Positions 45,746 to 55,500 of a stretch of DNA of 64,000 nucleotides are shown one piece after another. This stretch comes from Kosakonia sp. BYX6 (lineage in GTDB: Bacteria; Pseudomonadota; Gammaproteobacteria; Enterobacterales; Enterobacteriaceae), in assembly GCF_038449125.1 (NCBI RefSeq), contig NZ_CP151800.1, forward strand, positions 2,142,406-2,206,405. Direction: 5' to 3'. The notes under the pieces were generated by a model, which worked only from the letters and a program-made list of their open reading frames with translations, did no database searches and was not told the origin of the DNA. Made by a program: the position numbers and the translations under genes. Every line of letters begins with the position of its first letter. Positions within the stretch are counted from its first letter, which is position 1.

Positions 45746-48270
45746 AGCAAACTGGCCTGTCACGAAGCCTGACGCTGGGAATGGTGGCGTACTGCTTGAT
45801 GCTGGCGGGGTGTAGCACCCATGGCGACGGATCGCTGTTTCGCAACGGGCCGTGGGTGGTGAGCACCTCATCACGCATGCCGAAAGAGAGTGCCGGAACC
45901 TTTGGCGCCGATCGCCCGTCGGACAGCCCTTCCCGGCGCGTTGAGCGCCAGACCACACACCGCTACGGCGGCGCCGGCGGCAACACCGGCGCGGCGCAGG
46001 CCAGCGGCGAGAAAGTGACGCTTAATTTTCGCGACACGGAGATTTCCGCTGTCATCGGCGCGCTGGCGCGCTTTCTCGGGCGCAACTTCCTGATGGACCC
46101 CCGCGTAAAAGGTCAAATCACCCTGGTTTCCGACGGCGACGTCGATCTCAACACCGCGTACACCATGCTCGGCTCCGCGCTGCGCATGCGCGGGTACACC
46201 ATTGTCGATGTCGGCAACGTCAGCCGGGTGGTGCCGGTGGCGGATGCCAAAATGCAGGGTGGTGCTGTTAACAGCGCAACGTCCGGCGGCGGCATTGCCA
46301 CACGCACCTATCGGCTGGCCTATGAGAGCGCGGAAGCGCTGGTGCCGGTATTAAAACCGATGATTGCCCCGGAAAGCAGCATTACCGCGTACCCGGCCAA
46401 TAACACGGTGGTGATCACCGATTACGCCGACAATCTCGATCGCATCGCGCGGATTATCGCCAGCATCGATACGCCAACCTCGTTAGATACGCGGGTGGTG
46501 AAAATCTATAACGGCGTGGCGGTGGATATCGCCGCGCTGGCGAACGACATCCTGCAACAGCAGGGCGGCGCCAGCGGGCGTCAGGACATTGCCATTCTCG
46601 CCGACCCGCGCTCCAACAGCGTGGTGATCCGCGCCAGCAGCCCGGCGCGCAGCGAACTGGCGAATAATTTGTTAATTGAACTGGATAACGTGCAGGAAGA
46701 TCCGGGCAATCTCCACGTGGTTTATCTGCGTAACGCCCAGGCGGTGTCCCTTTCCAAGGTGCTGCGCGGGTTGCTGAAAGGCGAATCCGACAGCACGAAA
46801 CTCTCTGACAACGCGCGCAGCACGCTCGGCGCGGGCGGCATGACCAGCGGCGCGGGCACCAGCGCAAATACCACCGCCAGTAACTCTTCCTCTTCCACCA
46901 GTAACAGTAACGCCCTCAATACCGGCAGCCAGCGTTTCGGCACCGCGCCGGAAGACACCGTCGCAGAAGAAACGGGCACGGCCTTTAGCGCCGAAGGGGT
47001 GACCGTGCAGGCGGATGCCAGCACCAACACGCTGATTATCTCGGCGCCCGATCCGATGTACCGCAGCCTGCGCAAAGTGATTGATCTGCTCGACCAGCGT
47101 CGCGCGCAGGTGCTGGTGGAAAGCTTGATTGTCGAAGTCACCGCCAGCGACACCGCCGAGCTGGGCATTCAGTGGATGAAACAGAGCGGTCGGTTTATCG
47201 GCGGGAGCAATTTTGGCGGCACGGGCATCAATACGTCGGCCAAAACCGGCATTGACGCACTGCCTGCGGGTCTGAATCTCGGCATTATCGATGGCACCAT
47301 TAATTTGCCGGGTGTCGGGCAGATTCTGAATCTGGAAGTGTTGGCGCGGGCGCTGCAAACCCACGGCGGGGCGAACATCCTGTCGACCCCGAACCTGCTC
47401 ACGCTGGATAACGAGGTGGCGTCGATCATGGTCGGCAAAACCGTGCCTTTCGTCAGCGGCCAGTACATTACCTCCGGCAGCGGCGGGTCGGACAATCCAT
47501 TTCAGACCGTCGAGCGCGAAGACGTTGGCCTCAAGTTGCAAATCCGCCCGCAGATTTCCGAAGGCGGCACCGTGAAGCTCGATATCTACCAGGAAGTGAG
47601 CAGCATTGATGCGCAAAGCTCCACCAGCGCGGGCATTGTCACCAATAAGCGCGCGCTGGACACCAGCGTTTTGCTCGACGACGGGCAAATTATGGTGCTC
47701 GGCGGCCTGCTGGAAGACTCCGTTACCGGCAACCGCCAGTCGGTGCCGATTCTCGGTTCGATCCCGCTCATCGGCAACCTGTTTCGCTACGACACCCGCG
47801 AGCGCGTGAAGACCAATCTGATGGTGTTTCTGCGCCCGTATGTGATCCGCGATGCCAGCGCGGGACGCGGGTTGACGCTGGATCGCTACGACTATATGCG
47901 CTCGGTGCAAAGCGACACCCAGCCGGGCAGCCATCCGCTGTTATCCGATATCAATGCGCCCATTTTGCCGCCTGCCGACATGCCGGTGGCGGGCAGCAAT
48001 GATGCTGTAGATATGCGCTCGGCAGCATTACGCAGCACCGACAGCAATAAAACCGTGATTCAAGCCGCCGACGTTAGCCAGCGCGAAGAAGCGATTCGTA
48101 TCGCCAGCCGCTTACGCATTAGCGGCCTTACCGCGTACATCGTGACCGCGCCTGGCGGCAGCGGTTACGCGGTGCGCGTCGACGTGGCGCGCGACGCCCG
48201 CACGGTGGATGCTTCCACCGAAACGTTGCGTGAATTGGGCTACCAACCGGAGCTTGTTGTGACACCGTAA
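45742..48270 (+). CDS. gspD: GspD-type secretin, predicted lipoprotein with SPOR-like tail
   Basis: This 842-residue outer-membrane secretin begins with a lipoprotein signal: lipobox LAGC with Cys24. The N0-N3 domains span about 90-480, and N3 is interrupted by a Ser/Thr/Asn-rich linker near 370-400. The secretin core spans about 490-720, with VPFVSGQYI, VEREDVGLKLQIRPQI and VPILGSIPLIGNLFRY. Residues about 775-842 (SQREEAIRIASRLRISGLTA, then YAVRVDVARD, then LRELGYQPELV) fit the SPOR-domain pattern and replace the usual pilotin-binding S domain. A lipid anchor at the N-terminus would make it self-piloting, as in HxcQ of Pseudomonas. A SPOR tail would add peptidoglycan contact. No gspS or gspC lies nearby. 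Confidence 0.92.
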   Translation: MKQTGLSRSLTLGMVAYCLMLAGCSTHGDGSLFRNGPWVVSTSSRMPKESAGTFGADRPSDSPSRRVERQTTHRYGGAGGNTGAAQASGEKVTLNFRDTEISAVIGALARFLGRNFLMDPRVKGQITLVSDGDVDLNTAYTMLGSALRMRGYTIVDVGNVSRVVPVADAKMQGGAVNSATSGGGIATRTYRLAYESAEALVPVLKPMIAPESSITAYPANNTVVITDYADNLDRIARIIASIDTPTSLDTRVVKIYNGVAVDIAALANDILQQQGGASGRQDIAILADPRSNSVVIRASSPARSELANNLLIELDNVQEDPGNLHVVYLRNAQAVSLSKVLRGLLKGESDSTKLSDNARSTLGAGGMTSGAGTSANTTASNSSSSTSNSNALNTGSQRFGTAPEDTVAEETGTAFSAEGVTVQADASTNTLIISAPDPMYRSLRKVIDLLDQRRAQVLVESLIVEVTASDTAELGIQWMKQSGRFIGGSNFGGTGINTSAKTGIDALPAGLNLGIIDGTINLPGVGQILNLEVLARALQTHGGANILSTPNLLTLDNEVASIMVGKTVPFVSGQYITSGSGGSDNPFQTVEREDVGLKLQIRPQISEGGTVKLDIYQEVSSIDAQSSTSAGIVTNKRALDTSVLLDDGQIMVLGGLLEDSVTGNRQSVPILGSIPLIGNLFRYDTRERVKTNLMVFLRPYVIRDASAGRGLTLDRYDYMRSVQSDTQPGSHPLLSDINAPILPPADMPVAGSNDAVDMRSAALRSTDSNKTVIQAADVSQREEAIRIASRLRISGLTAYIVTAPGGSGYAVRVDVARDARTVDASTETLRELGYQPELVVTP

Positions 48271-48290
48271 CTGAATTTCAGGAGGGCATA

Positions 48291-49724
48291 ATGAGTGAAA
48301 TGCAACTCCCGCACGGCTGGGCGCGCAGCCAGCGGATTGTATTACAGCGCGACGGCGAGGAGCCGTGGCTGACCACCAGCCCACGCACGCAGGGCTGGGC
48401 GCTGGCAGAAGCGTTGCGCCGCACCGGAGCACTGCGCTGGCAGGAAGTGGACGAAGCGCAAATGGACGCGCTGTTGGCAGCAACCTACGCGGAGGCGGGC
48501 AGCGCTGCGGAAGTGGTCGGTGCGGCGGAATCGGAAGTCAATCTCGAACGCCTGATGCAAGACATGCCTGCAATAACCGACTTGCTCGACGCCGACGATG
48601 ACGCGCCGGTGATCCGCATGATCAACGCCTTGCTCACCCAGGCGACGCGCGACAGTTCCAGCGACGTCCATTTTGAAATTTTCGAAACCCATTCGATGGT
48701 GCGTTACCGCGTCGACGGCACGCTGCGTGAAGTGGTCTCCCCGCGCAAAGCGCTGCACGCGGCGCTGATCTCGCGCATCAAAATCATGGCCAAACTCGAT
48801 ATCGCGGAAAAACGCGTGCCGCAGGACGGGCGCATTACCCTGCGCGTCGGCGGGCGCGCCATTGATGTGCGGGTTTCCACCGTGCCGACGGTACACGGTG
48901 AGCGCGCGGTATTGCGTTTGCTGGAAAAAGATCTCGGGCGCTTGCAACTGGCGAATCTGGGGCTGGCAGGGGATGTGCAGCTTGAGCTGATACGGCTGAT
49001 TCGCCAGCCGCACGGCATTGTGCTGGTCACCGGGCCGACCGGCAGCGGCAAAACCACCACGCTGTACGCCGCGCTTGGCGAGCTGGATAAAGGCGCCAGC
49101 AATATTTTGTCGGTGGAAGACCCGGTGGAGTATGACCTGCCGGGCATTAACCAAATTCCGGTGCACAGCAAAATCGGCATGACCTTTGCCGCCGCCCTGC
49201 GCGCGGCGCTGCGCCAGGACCCGGACAACATCATGATCGGCGAAATCCGCGATCTGGAAACCGCGCAAATTGCCGTGCAGTCCTCGCTCACCGGCCACGG
49301 CGTGCTGGCCTCGTTACACACCAATGACGCCGTTTCCGCCATCACGCGCCTTATCGATATGGGGATTGAACCCTATCTGCTTTCTTCTTCACTGCTTGGC
49401 GTGCTGGCTCAGCGGCTGGTGCGCTGTCTGTGCCCGGCGTGTCGCCAGCAAGAAACCTTGCCCAATGGCGAAACGCGCTGGGTGTCGGTCGGCTGTGCGC
49501 TCTGCAATCATTCCGGTTTTCGCGGGCGCACCGGAATTCATGAACTTTTCATTATTGATGACAGCATCCGCCGTTTGATTCACGAAGGCGGTAACGAACA
49601 GGCGATGCGCGCTGCCGCCCGACAGCGCGGCATGCGCACTTTGCGCGAAGACGGGCAGCGCTGGGTGCAGGCCGGGGTAACAACCGTTGACGAGATCCTG
49701 CGTGTCACCCGCGATGACGGTTAG
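48291..49724 (+). CDS. gspE: GspE-type secretion ATPase
   Basis: This 477-residue cytoplasmic hexameric ATPase powers the pseudopilus. The Walker A motif GPTGSGKTT is at about 248-256, the Asp box is around SDVHFE, Walker B is in NIMIGEIRD and the His box is GVLASLHTND. The zinc-binding tetracysteine element is present as CPAC and CALC, as in type II rather than type IVb enzymes. The N-terminal N1 domain is short. AGGAGG precedes the ATG. Confidence 0.94.
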   Translation: MSEMQLPHGWARSQRIVLQRDGEEPWLTTSPRTQGWALAEALRRTGALRWQEVDEAQMDALLAATYAEAGSAAEVVGAAESEVNLERLMQDMPAITDLLDADDDAPVIRMINALLTQATRDSSSDVHFEIFETHSMVRYRVDGTLREVVSPRKALHAALISRIKIMAKLDIAEKRVPQDGRITLRVGGRAIDVRVSTVPTVHGERAVLRLLEKDLGRLQLANLGLAGDVQLELIRLIRQPHGIVLVTGPTGSGKTTTLYAALGELDKGASNILSVEDPVEYDLPGINQIPVHSKIGMTFAAALRAALRQDPDNIMIGEIRDLETAQIAVQSSLTGHGVLASLHTNDAVSAITRLIDMGIEPYLLSSSLLGVLAQRLVRCLCPACRQQETLPNGETRWVSVGCALCNHSGFRGRTGIHELFIIDDSIRRLIHEGGNEQAMRAAARQRGMRTLREDGQRWVQAGVTTVDEILRVTRDDG

Positions 49725-49732
49725 GAGGGGAT

Positions 49733-50935
49733 ATGCCACGTTTTCATTTTGAAGCGGCGACGGCGCAGGGGCAGATCCAGCGCGGGGTGATCGATGCGGA
49801 ATCTTCCCGCGCGGCGCGCTTGCAACTGCGCGATCGCGGCTTAACCGCACTGGAAGTCAGCGAAGCCGTCGCCCAACGCGGGCCCGCGTGGCTGGCATCT
49901 AAACTCGACGCCGCCGACCTGTGCTGGGCCACCCGCGAACTGGCGAGTTTGCTGGGCGCGAGCCTGACGCTGGAAGCCGCATTAACCGCCACGCTGGAGC
50001 AGGCGGAAAAACGCACCGTCAACGCCGCTTTCAGTGAGGTGCGCGACCATGTGCGCGCCGGCATGCGGCTGGCGGATGCGCTGGCCGAACGCCCGCGCGA
50101 CTTCCCGGAGATCTACCGGGCGTTGATCAGTGCCGGGGAAGATTCGGGCGACCTGGCGAGGGTGATGGAGCAACTGGCCGATTACCTGGAAAACCGCGAC
50201 ACCCTGCGCAGCAAAATGCTCACCGCGTTTATTTACCCCGGCGTCATAGCCTGTGTTTCGGTCGGCATTGTCATCTTCATGCTCAGTTACGTGGTGCCGC
50301 AGGTGGTCAGCGCCTTTACTCAGGCGCGCCAGGACTTGCCGACCCTCACGCTGGTGATGCTGGCGGTCAGCCACTTTGTGCGCGAGTGGGGGCTGCTCAC
50401 CAGCACGCTGCTGAGCGCTGCTTTTTTCCTGTGGCGTGGGTTATTGCGTGATCCGGCGACGCGGTTGCGCTGGCATCGCACCGTGCTGCGTTTGCCGATG
50501 ATCGGCAAATACACCCTCGGTGTGAATACTGCGCGGTTCGCCTCGACGCTGGCGATCCTGATGAGCGCGGGCGTGCCGCTGCTACGCGCGATGGATGCCG
50601 CCCGCCAGACGCTGGGTAATGATTGCCTGAAACAGTGCGCCAGTGACGCCGCCGCTCGCGTGCGTGAAGGCGCGGCGCTGGCTTCGGCGCTGCGGGCGCA
50701 AAAAATCTTTCCCTCTAATCTTGTGCACCTGGTGGCCAGCGGCGAGAAAACCGGGGCGCTGGCGATGATGCTCGAGCGCGCGGCGGCAAACTTGTCGCGG
50801 GATCTGGAACGCCGCGCCACGCGTTTGACCGCCTTGCTGGAGCCGCTGCTGATCCTCGTGATGGGCGGCGTAGTGATGATGATTGTGCTGGCGATCATGC
50901 TGCCGATTATGTCGATCAACCAAATGGTGCAGTGA
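49733..50935 (+). CDS. gspF: GspF-type platform protein
   Basis: This 400-residue polytopic inner-membrane protein contains two repeated GspF domains and three membrane helices (around 165-190, 215-235 and 370-395). Typical stretches are ELASLLGASLTLEAAL, ALISAGEDSGDLARVME, FASTLAILMSAGVPLL and LVASGEKTGALAMML. It forms the platform around which GspE pumps the pseudopilus. GGAGG precedes the ATG 8 nt after gspE. It ends the secretion operon. Confidence 0.94.
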   Translation: MPRFHFEAATAQGQIQRGVIDAESSRAARLQLRDRGLTALEVSEAVAQRGPAWLASKLDAADLCWATRELASLLGASLTLEAALTATLEQAEKRTVNAAFSEVRDHVRAGMRLADALAERPRDFPEIYRALISAGEDSGDLARVMEQLADYLENRDTLRSKMLTAFIYPGVIACVSVGIVIFMLSYVVPQVVSAFTQARQDLPTLTLVMLAVSHFVREWGLLTSTLLSAAFFLWRGLLRDPATRLRWHRTVLRLPMIGKYTLGVNTARFASTLAILMSAGVPLLRAMDAARQTLGNDCLKQCASDAAARVREGAALASALRAQKIFPSNLVHLVASGEKTGALAMMLERAAANLSRDLERRATRLTALLEPLLILVMGGVVMMIVLAIMLPIMSINQMVQ

Positions 50936-51306
50936 TGATTTCGGGGGTACTTTTCGCGCGATTCGGGAGTGGCGGCGTGGGTGTAAAAACCCAAACCCGC
51001 AGGCGCGCGTACAAAAAAGAGAGGCTGTATCAACGGGATAACGATGAAACGACGAGCCGGGGAAGCCGGTCGTTATGCCCGCCAGTACACCCGGTTAATC
51101 CCCCGCGTTTCGGGAGATTTATTTTGCGTTCTGGGGATTTATCTTCGCTCAGATGTCACTGACGCCCCCAAAAATGGAACCCGTTACCAGGACGGGTAAC
51201 GTAGCAGTCCGCGGATTTACCGTGTTACCTCGCACAGGCGGGGAAACACCAATCGAGTTTCAGTCGGTAGTTTTTTTCATTGCGTACTCGCAACGGAGTT
51301 AATCCT
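50936..51306. promoter_or_regulatory. Gap between secretion operon and cargo genes
   Basis: This 371-bp region carries an inverted repeat CGTTACC/GGTAACG (51182-51201, 6-nt spacer), with a further GTTACC-like copy at 51233-51238. These may be operator sites for the downstream genes. No Pho box (tandem CTGTCAT) was recognised, although the downstream protein is of phosphate-binding type. No clear terminator follows gspF. A 76-codon frame across the start of this gap looks non-coding. Confidence 0.45.
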
Positions 51307-52437
51307 ATGAAAGCGTTCCAACTGAAAGGGCTGGCCGCAATGTTTGCGGTTGGCATGATGGCGATAACGGGTGCTGCCTCGGCGCAAACAGTCAATGGCG
51401 CAGGTGCGACCCTACCGCAGCCGCTCTATGAAGACTTGTTTGGCCTGGACGGTACCAGCAAGGATGTGATCGGTACCTGGACCTACGACGGTGTCGGGAG
51501 CGGTGGCGGGAAAAGCCGTTTTCTGACCACCACCAACACTGTTAATTTCGCCGGGAGCGATTCCGTGCTCACCGCGACGGAATTCGCCACCTACAACTCA
51601 TCGCAGCGCGCCAGCTGGGGGCCGCTGATCCAGATCCCATCCGTTCTGACGTCGGTCACGCTACCGTTCAAAATGCCGGCCAACGCATCGCAAACGACGC
51701 TCAATCTCACGCGTGATCAGGTGTGCCGCATTTTTGCCAACCAGATAACCACCTGGGGGCAAATCCTCGGTAACACCAACACCACGCCGTTTGTGGTGGT
51801 TTACCGCACAGAAGCCAGCGGAACCACCGAATTGCTCTCTAACTTCCTGACCTCTGCGGCGTGCAGCGGTTATAACTTCCAGAAATCCAACCTCTTTACC
51901 ACCGTGGTGGCGAATTCCGGCGGTGTGAACAGCAACTGGATTGCGGCAACCGGCAGCGAAGGCGTGTCTAACGCGCTACAGACGGCAGGGCGCTTTGGCT
52001 ACCTTAGCCCCAGCTTCGCTTTCAACCCTGGGTCGGCGACCGCCGTTGCCACCATTGGCGGCGCGCTACCTACTTCTGTGCAGCTTCCGGCCAGCGCGAC
52101 ACCGCCAACCGGTACAGCACGCAACAACCCGCTGAACTGGGTTCCGGCTTATGTGCTGCCTACCAATACCGCCGTTTACCCGATCTACGGGACGACGAAC
52201 CTGCTGGTGGGTCAGTGCTACACCGGCGGAATTACCTCTGACAGCGTGGGCGGCGCGGTCAGAGACTTCCTGACCAAACTGAACAATGGCAGCTATGCAT
52301 CGCAGATTGCCACACATCTGTTTATCAGCCTACCGGCCAGTTGGCGCACCGCTATCACTGACGCGTTCCTCACGCAGTCAAGCAGTCTTGGGATTGGCAA
52401 CACCTCGGTCTGTAACGGGGTTGGCCGTCCACTGTAA
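51307..52437 (+). CDS. Secreted DING/PstS-like phosphate-binding protein
   Basis: The 376-residue precursor has a signal peptide ending GAASA and a mature N-terminus QTVNGAGATLPQPLYED, a variant of the DINGGGATLPQ start that names the family. The periplasmic-binding fold includes the PstS-like phosphate-contact motif TEASGTTELLSNFL and FAGSDSVLT. Four cysteines (two in VCRIF and AACSG, two in GQCYTGG and VCNGV) could form disulfides. The ATG at 51307 follows GGAG. There is no pstCAB nearby. In Pseudomonas aeruginosa a DING protein is exported by the Hxc type II system, so here it is a prime candidate cargo for the upstream operon. Confidence 0.85.
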   Translation: MKAFQLKGLAAMFAVGMMAITGAASAQTVNGAGATLPQPLYEDLFGLDGTSKDVIGTWTYDGVGSGGGKSRFLTTTNTVNFAGSDSVLTATEFATYNSSQRASWGPLIQIPSVLTSVTLPFKMPANASQTTLNLTRDQVCRIFANQITTWGQILGNTNTTPFVVVYRTEASGTTELLSNFLTSAACSGYNFQKSNLFTTVVANSGGVNSNWIAATGSEGVSNALQTAGRFGYLSPSFAFNPGSATAVATIGGALPTSVQLPASATPPTGTARNNPLNWVPAYVLPTNTAVYPIYGTTNLLVGQCYTGGITSDSVGGAVRDFLTKLNNGSYASQIATHLFISLPASWRTAITDAFLTQSSSLGIGNTSVCNGVGRPL

Positions 52438-52456
52438 GTGTTGTTGACAGGGCAAA

Positions 52457-52525
52457 GGCGGCGGACACTTCGGTGCCTGCCGCCCTTTACGTTGTAAGGC
52501 AGACCGCCGGGTAACGCGGTCTTTT
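52457..52525 (+). terminator. Tandem hairpins between DING and exoprotein genes
   Basis: Stem GGCGGC/GCCGCC (52457-52484) and stem AGACCGC/GCGGTCT followed by TTTT (52501-52525) lie in the 122-nt gap. The second has terminator form. It could reduce read-through into the giant gene, whose ribosome binding site begins just after. Confidence 0.6.
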
Positions 52526-52559
52526 GGCGTATTTAAAATAACAAGGGTGAGCCTGTCCT

Positions 52560-55500
52560 ATGTCCACTACGTCATGTTTGCCGCGCAAAATAGCGCACCG
52601 CGTAAAAATGAAGCCCCTCGTCGAGGCCATTGCGCTGGCGCTGCTCGGCTTTGCCAGTGCGTCGCACGCCGCCACGCCGGTTAACAGCAACTGGTTTTCC
52701 AGCGCCAGAGCGGTGAATAACGCCCGCAGCGAGCGTGCAGGCCAGGTAGCAATCAACGAAGGCCTTGAAGCCGCGCGGCTCAGGCAGCAAGCGGCGGCGA
52801 AACAGACGTTACAACACTCGGTGGCGAACCTCGGGCGCACGGCGGCGGCGATTGCCGCCCAACAGGCGGCACAAAATGCGGCGCGCGCAAATGCGAATCA
52901 GACGGCCAGCAGTGTGCCGGACGGACTCGGGCAGGGCGGATTATGGGATCGTGACGCCAACGGCAATTTATTGACCTGGACGGGTGCCAACCGCGCGGTG
53001 CAAACGCAGAACAAGGGCAAAACCACCGTGGCGATTAAACAGACCCGCGACAAAGCGATTCTCAATTGGGACAGCTTTAACGTCGGGCGCAACACCACTG
53101 TGGATTTCCAGCAAAACAGCAGTGATGCGTTGCTCAACCGGGTGGTCGGGGCCGATACGCGCCCAAGCCAGATCCTCGGCGCGGTAAAAGGCGATGGCAC
53201 GGTGATGGTCGTCAACCAGAACGGCGTGATATTTAGCGGCAGCAGTCAAATCAATGTGCGTAACCTGGTGGTGGCTGCCGCCAAAATCAGTGACGACCAA
53301 TTCACCCGCAACGGCTTGTATGTCGACACCAACGGTAGTCAACCCACCTTTACTGACGCGCTGGGCGATATCGTGATTCAGCCCGGCGCACAAATCACCA
53401 CCCTGCAACCGGCCAGTTCCACCGTCGGGGGCGGCTACGTGATGTTGCTGGGCGCTAACGTCAATAACGGCGGGCAGATAACGACGCAAAACGGGCAGGC
53501 CGCGCTGGCGGCGGGCGACAGTTTTTACATCCGCAAGGGCGTGGGTACGGAATCTAATGTCGATTCCACCACTGCCGGGAACGAAATCTCGACGCTACGC
53601 ACCGCAAACAGCCAGGCCGGGCGCGTGGAAAATAACGGGTTAATCACCGCCACCACCGGCGATATCACGCTAACCGGGCATGACGTGGTGCAAAACGGCG
53701 TGGCGATTGCCACCACTTCTACCCGCCAGCGCGGCACGGTGCATCTCTCAACGCGCGCCAGCGACAACAGTGGCAGCGTGACGCTGACCGGCAATGGCGT
53801 CACCGCTGTGCTGGTGGATGGCAGCAACACAACCGCCTATGACAGCCAGCGCGACACGGCGCTTGAAAAACTCAACGGCAACAATAGCAACCTGCTGGCG
53901 CGTGGCAATTTTGACAACCTCAGCACGCTTGTTGATCGGCGCGATCTGTCGCGGATCGAGATTGTCAGCGGCAACACGGTGGATTTTGGCGACGATTCGC
54001 TGACCCTCGCCACCGGCGGCGAAATCGCCGTGACCGGTGCGAAACGCACGCTGATCGACAACCGCGCAACGCTGGATGTCGCCGGAGCGATTGGCGTCAA
54101 AGTGGCGATGGAGAGCAACAACCTCGCGGTGAATATTCAGGGCAACGAGCAGCGCGACAGCGCCAGCAATCGCGACAGCGGCAAACTGAACAACACCGAT
54201 GTCTGGGTTGATAAACGCACGCTGGTGTTTGTCCCGGCAGGCACCAACGGGTACAGCACCGACCGCTGGTACACCGCAGGCGGCCTGCTGGAGGTGAGCG
54301 GTTACCTGGCGACCAGCGGCCACGCCGCCGGTGAATGGCTGGCGCAGGGCGGTACGATCACCGTAAGCGGCGGCGATGTGGTCACCCGCGCCGGATCCGA
54401 CATTAACCTCTCCGGCGGTACGCTGGATGTGCAAAGCGGCTACCTGCGCCAAAGCTGGCTGAAAGGCAGCGACGGGCGGCTGTACGAACTTTCCCGCGCG
54501 CCGGGCGACCTGCTCTACGACGGCCTTTATCAGGGGTATCAAGTCACCAGCGCGCGCTGGGGGCAAACCAATACGTATTACAACCCGCTGATTGGCGCGA
54601 GCCAGCGCTATCAACCCGGTTACACCGTCGGGCGCGACGCGGGCAAACTGGTGGTCTCCACCACCAGCGCCGTGCTCGAGGGGAATATCATCAGCGATGT
54701 CTATCAAGGCGATGACCAAACCGAAGCCGCCCGTGCAGGCGTGGACGGTTACAACCAGTCGCACTATGCGGTGGCGCGCAAAGGCCAATTGATTGTCGGA
54801 CAATATACGCCCATTTACGATGCGGCCGCTGGCATGCTGCGCTATGCGCTGTCGGCAATGATGAACAACGTCACGTTAAAAGCGAATGCCAACGGCGTGG
54901 CGCAAGATGTGCAACTGCAAGACGATGTGCCTGCCGACCGGCTCGGCGTTTTGCAACTTGATACTGATTTGCTCAATGACGCCCGACTCGGGGCGCTGCA
55001 CATTGCCGCCAGAGAGACGCTGGCGGTGAAAGACGCGCTCAACGTCGACGCGGGCGGGGACATTGTCCTTTATGCGCCTGTCGTTGAGGTGGCGGCAGAT
55101 CTCACCGCCAAAGGCGGCAGCATCCATCTTGGCAACGTGCTCAAGCAAATTTATGCCAACCCTGGCGACGACCCGCTGCGCGACACGGAAATCACCCCGC
55201 CGGACGGGCTAACAGGCGGTGTGCGGGTGGGCGAAGGGGTGACGCTGGATGCCTCCGGGATGATTGGCGATCTGCGCGAGCGCGGTGCGCAGCGCGACAG
55301 CGAAATGGCGTGGATTGATGGCGGCACAATCAGCATCCGCTCGACGGGCAGCGTAACGCTGGCGAAAAATTCGCTGCTGGATGTCACCTCCGGCGCGATA
55401 GTCAACAGTGACGGCAGCGTAAGCGGCGGCAAAGGCGGCAACGTTAAACTCGGTTCGGGGCTGATCGTCGCCAGATCCGGGAACAGCAACGCGGTGTTAA

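Noticed and set aside
46672-47934. 420-codon minus-strand frame inside gspD
   Set aside because: Antisense shadow; composition (Arg, Ala, His-rich) and absence of motifs argue against coding.
50932-51162. 76-codon frame after gspF
   Set aside because: No Shine-Dalgarno, Arg/Ser-rich composition and no family resemblance; it begins at the gspF stop codon.
50936-51306. Pho box upstream of the DING-like gene
   Set aside because: No tandem CTGTCAT-like repeats could be found; only GTTACC repeats are present.
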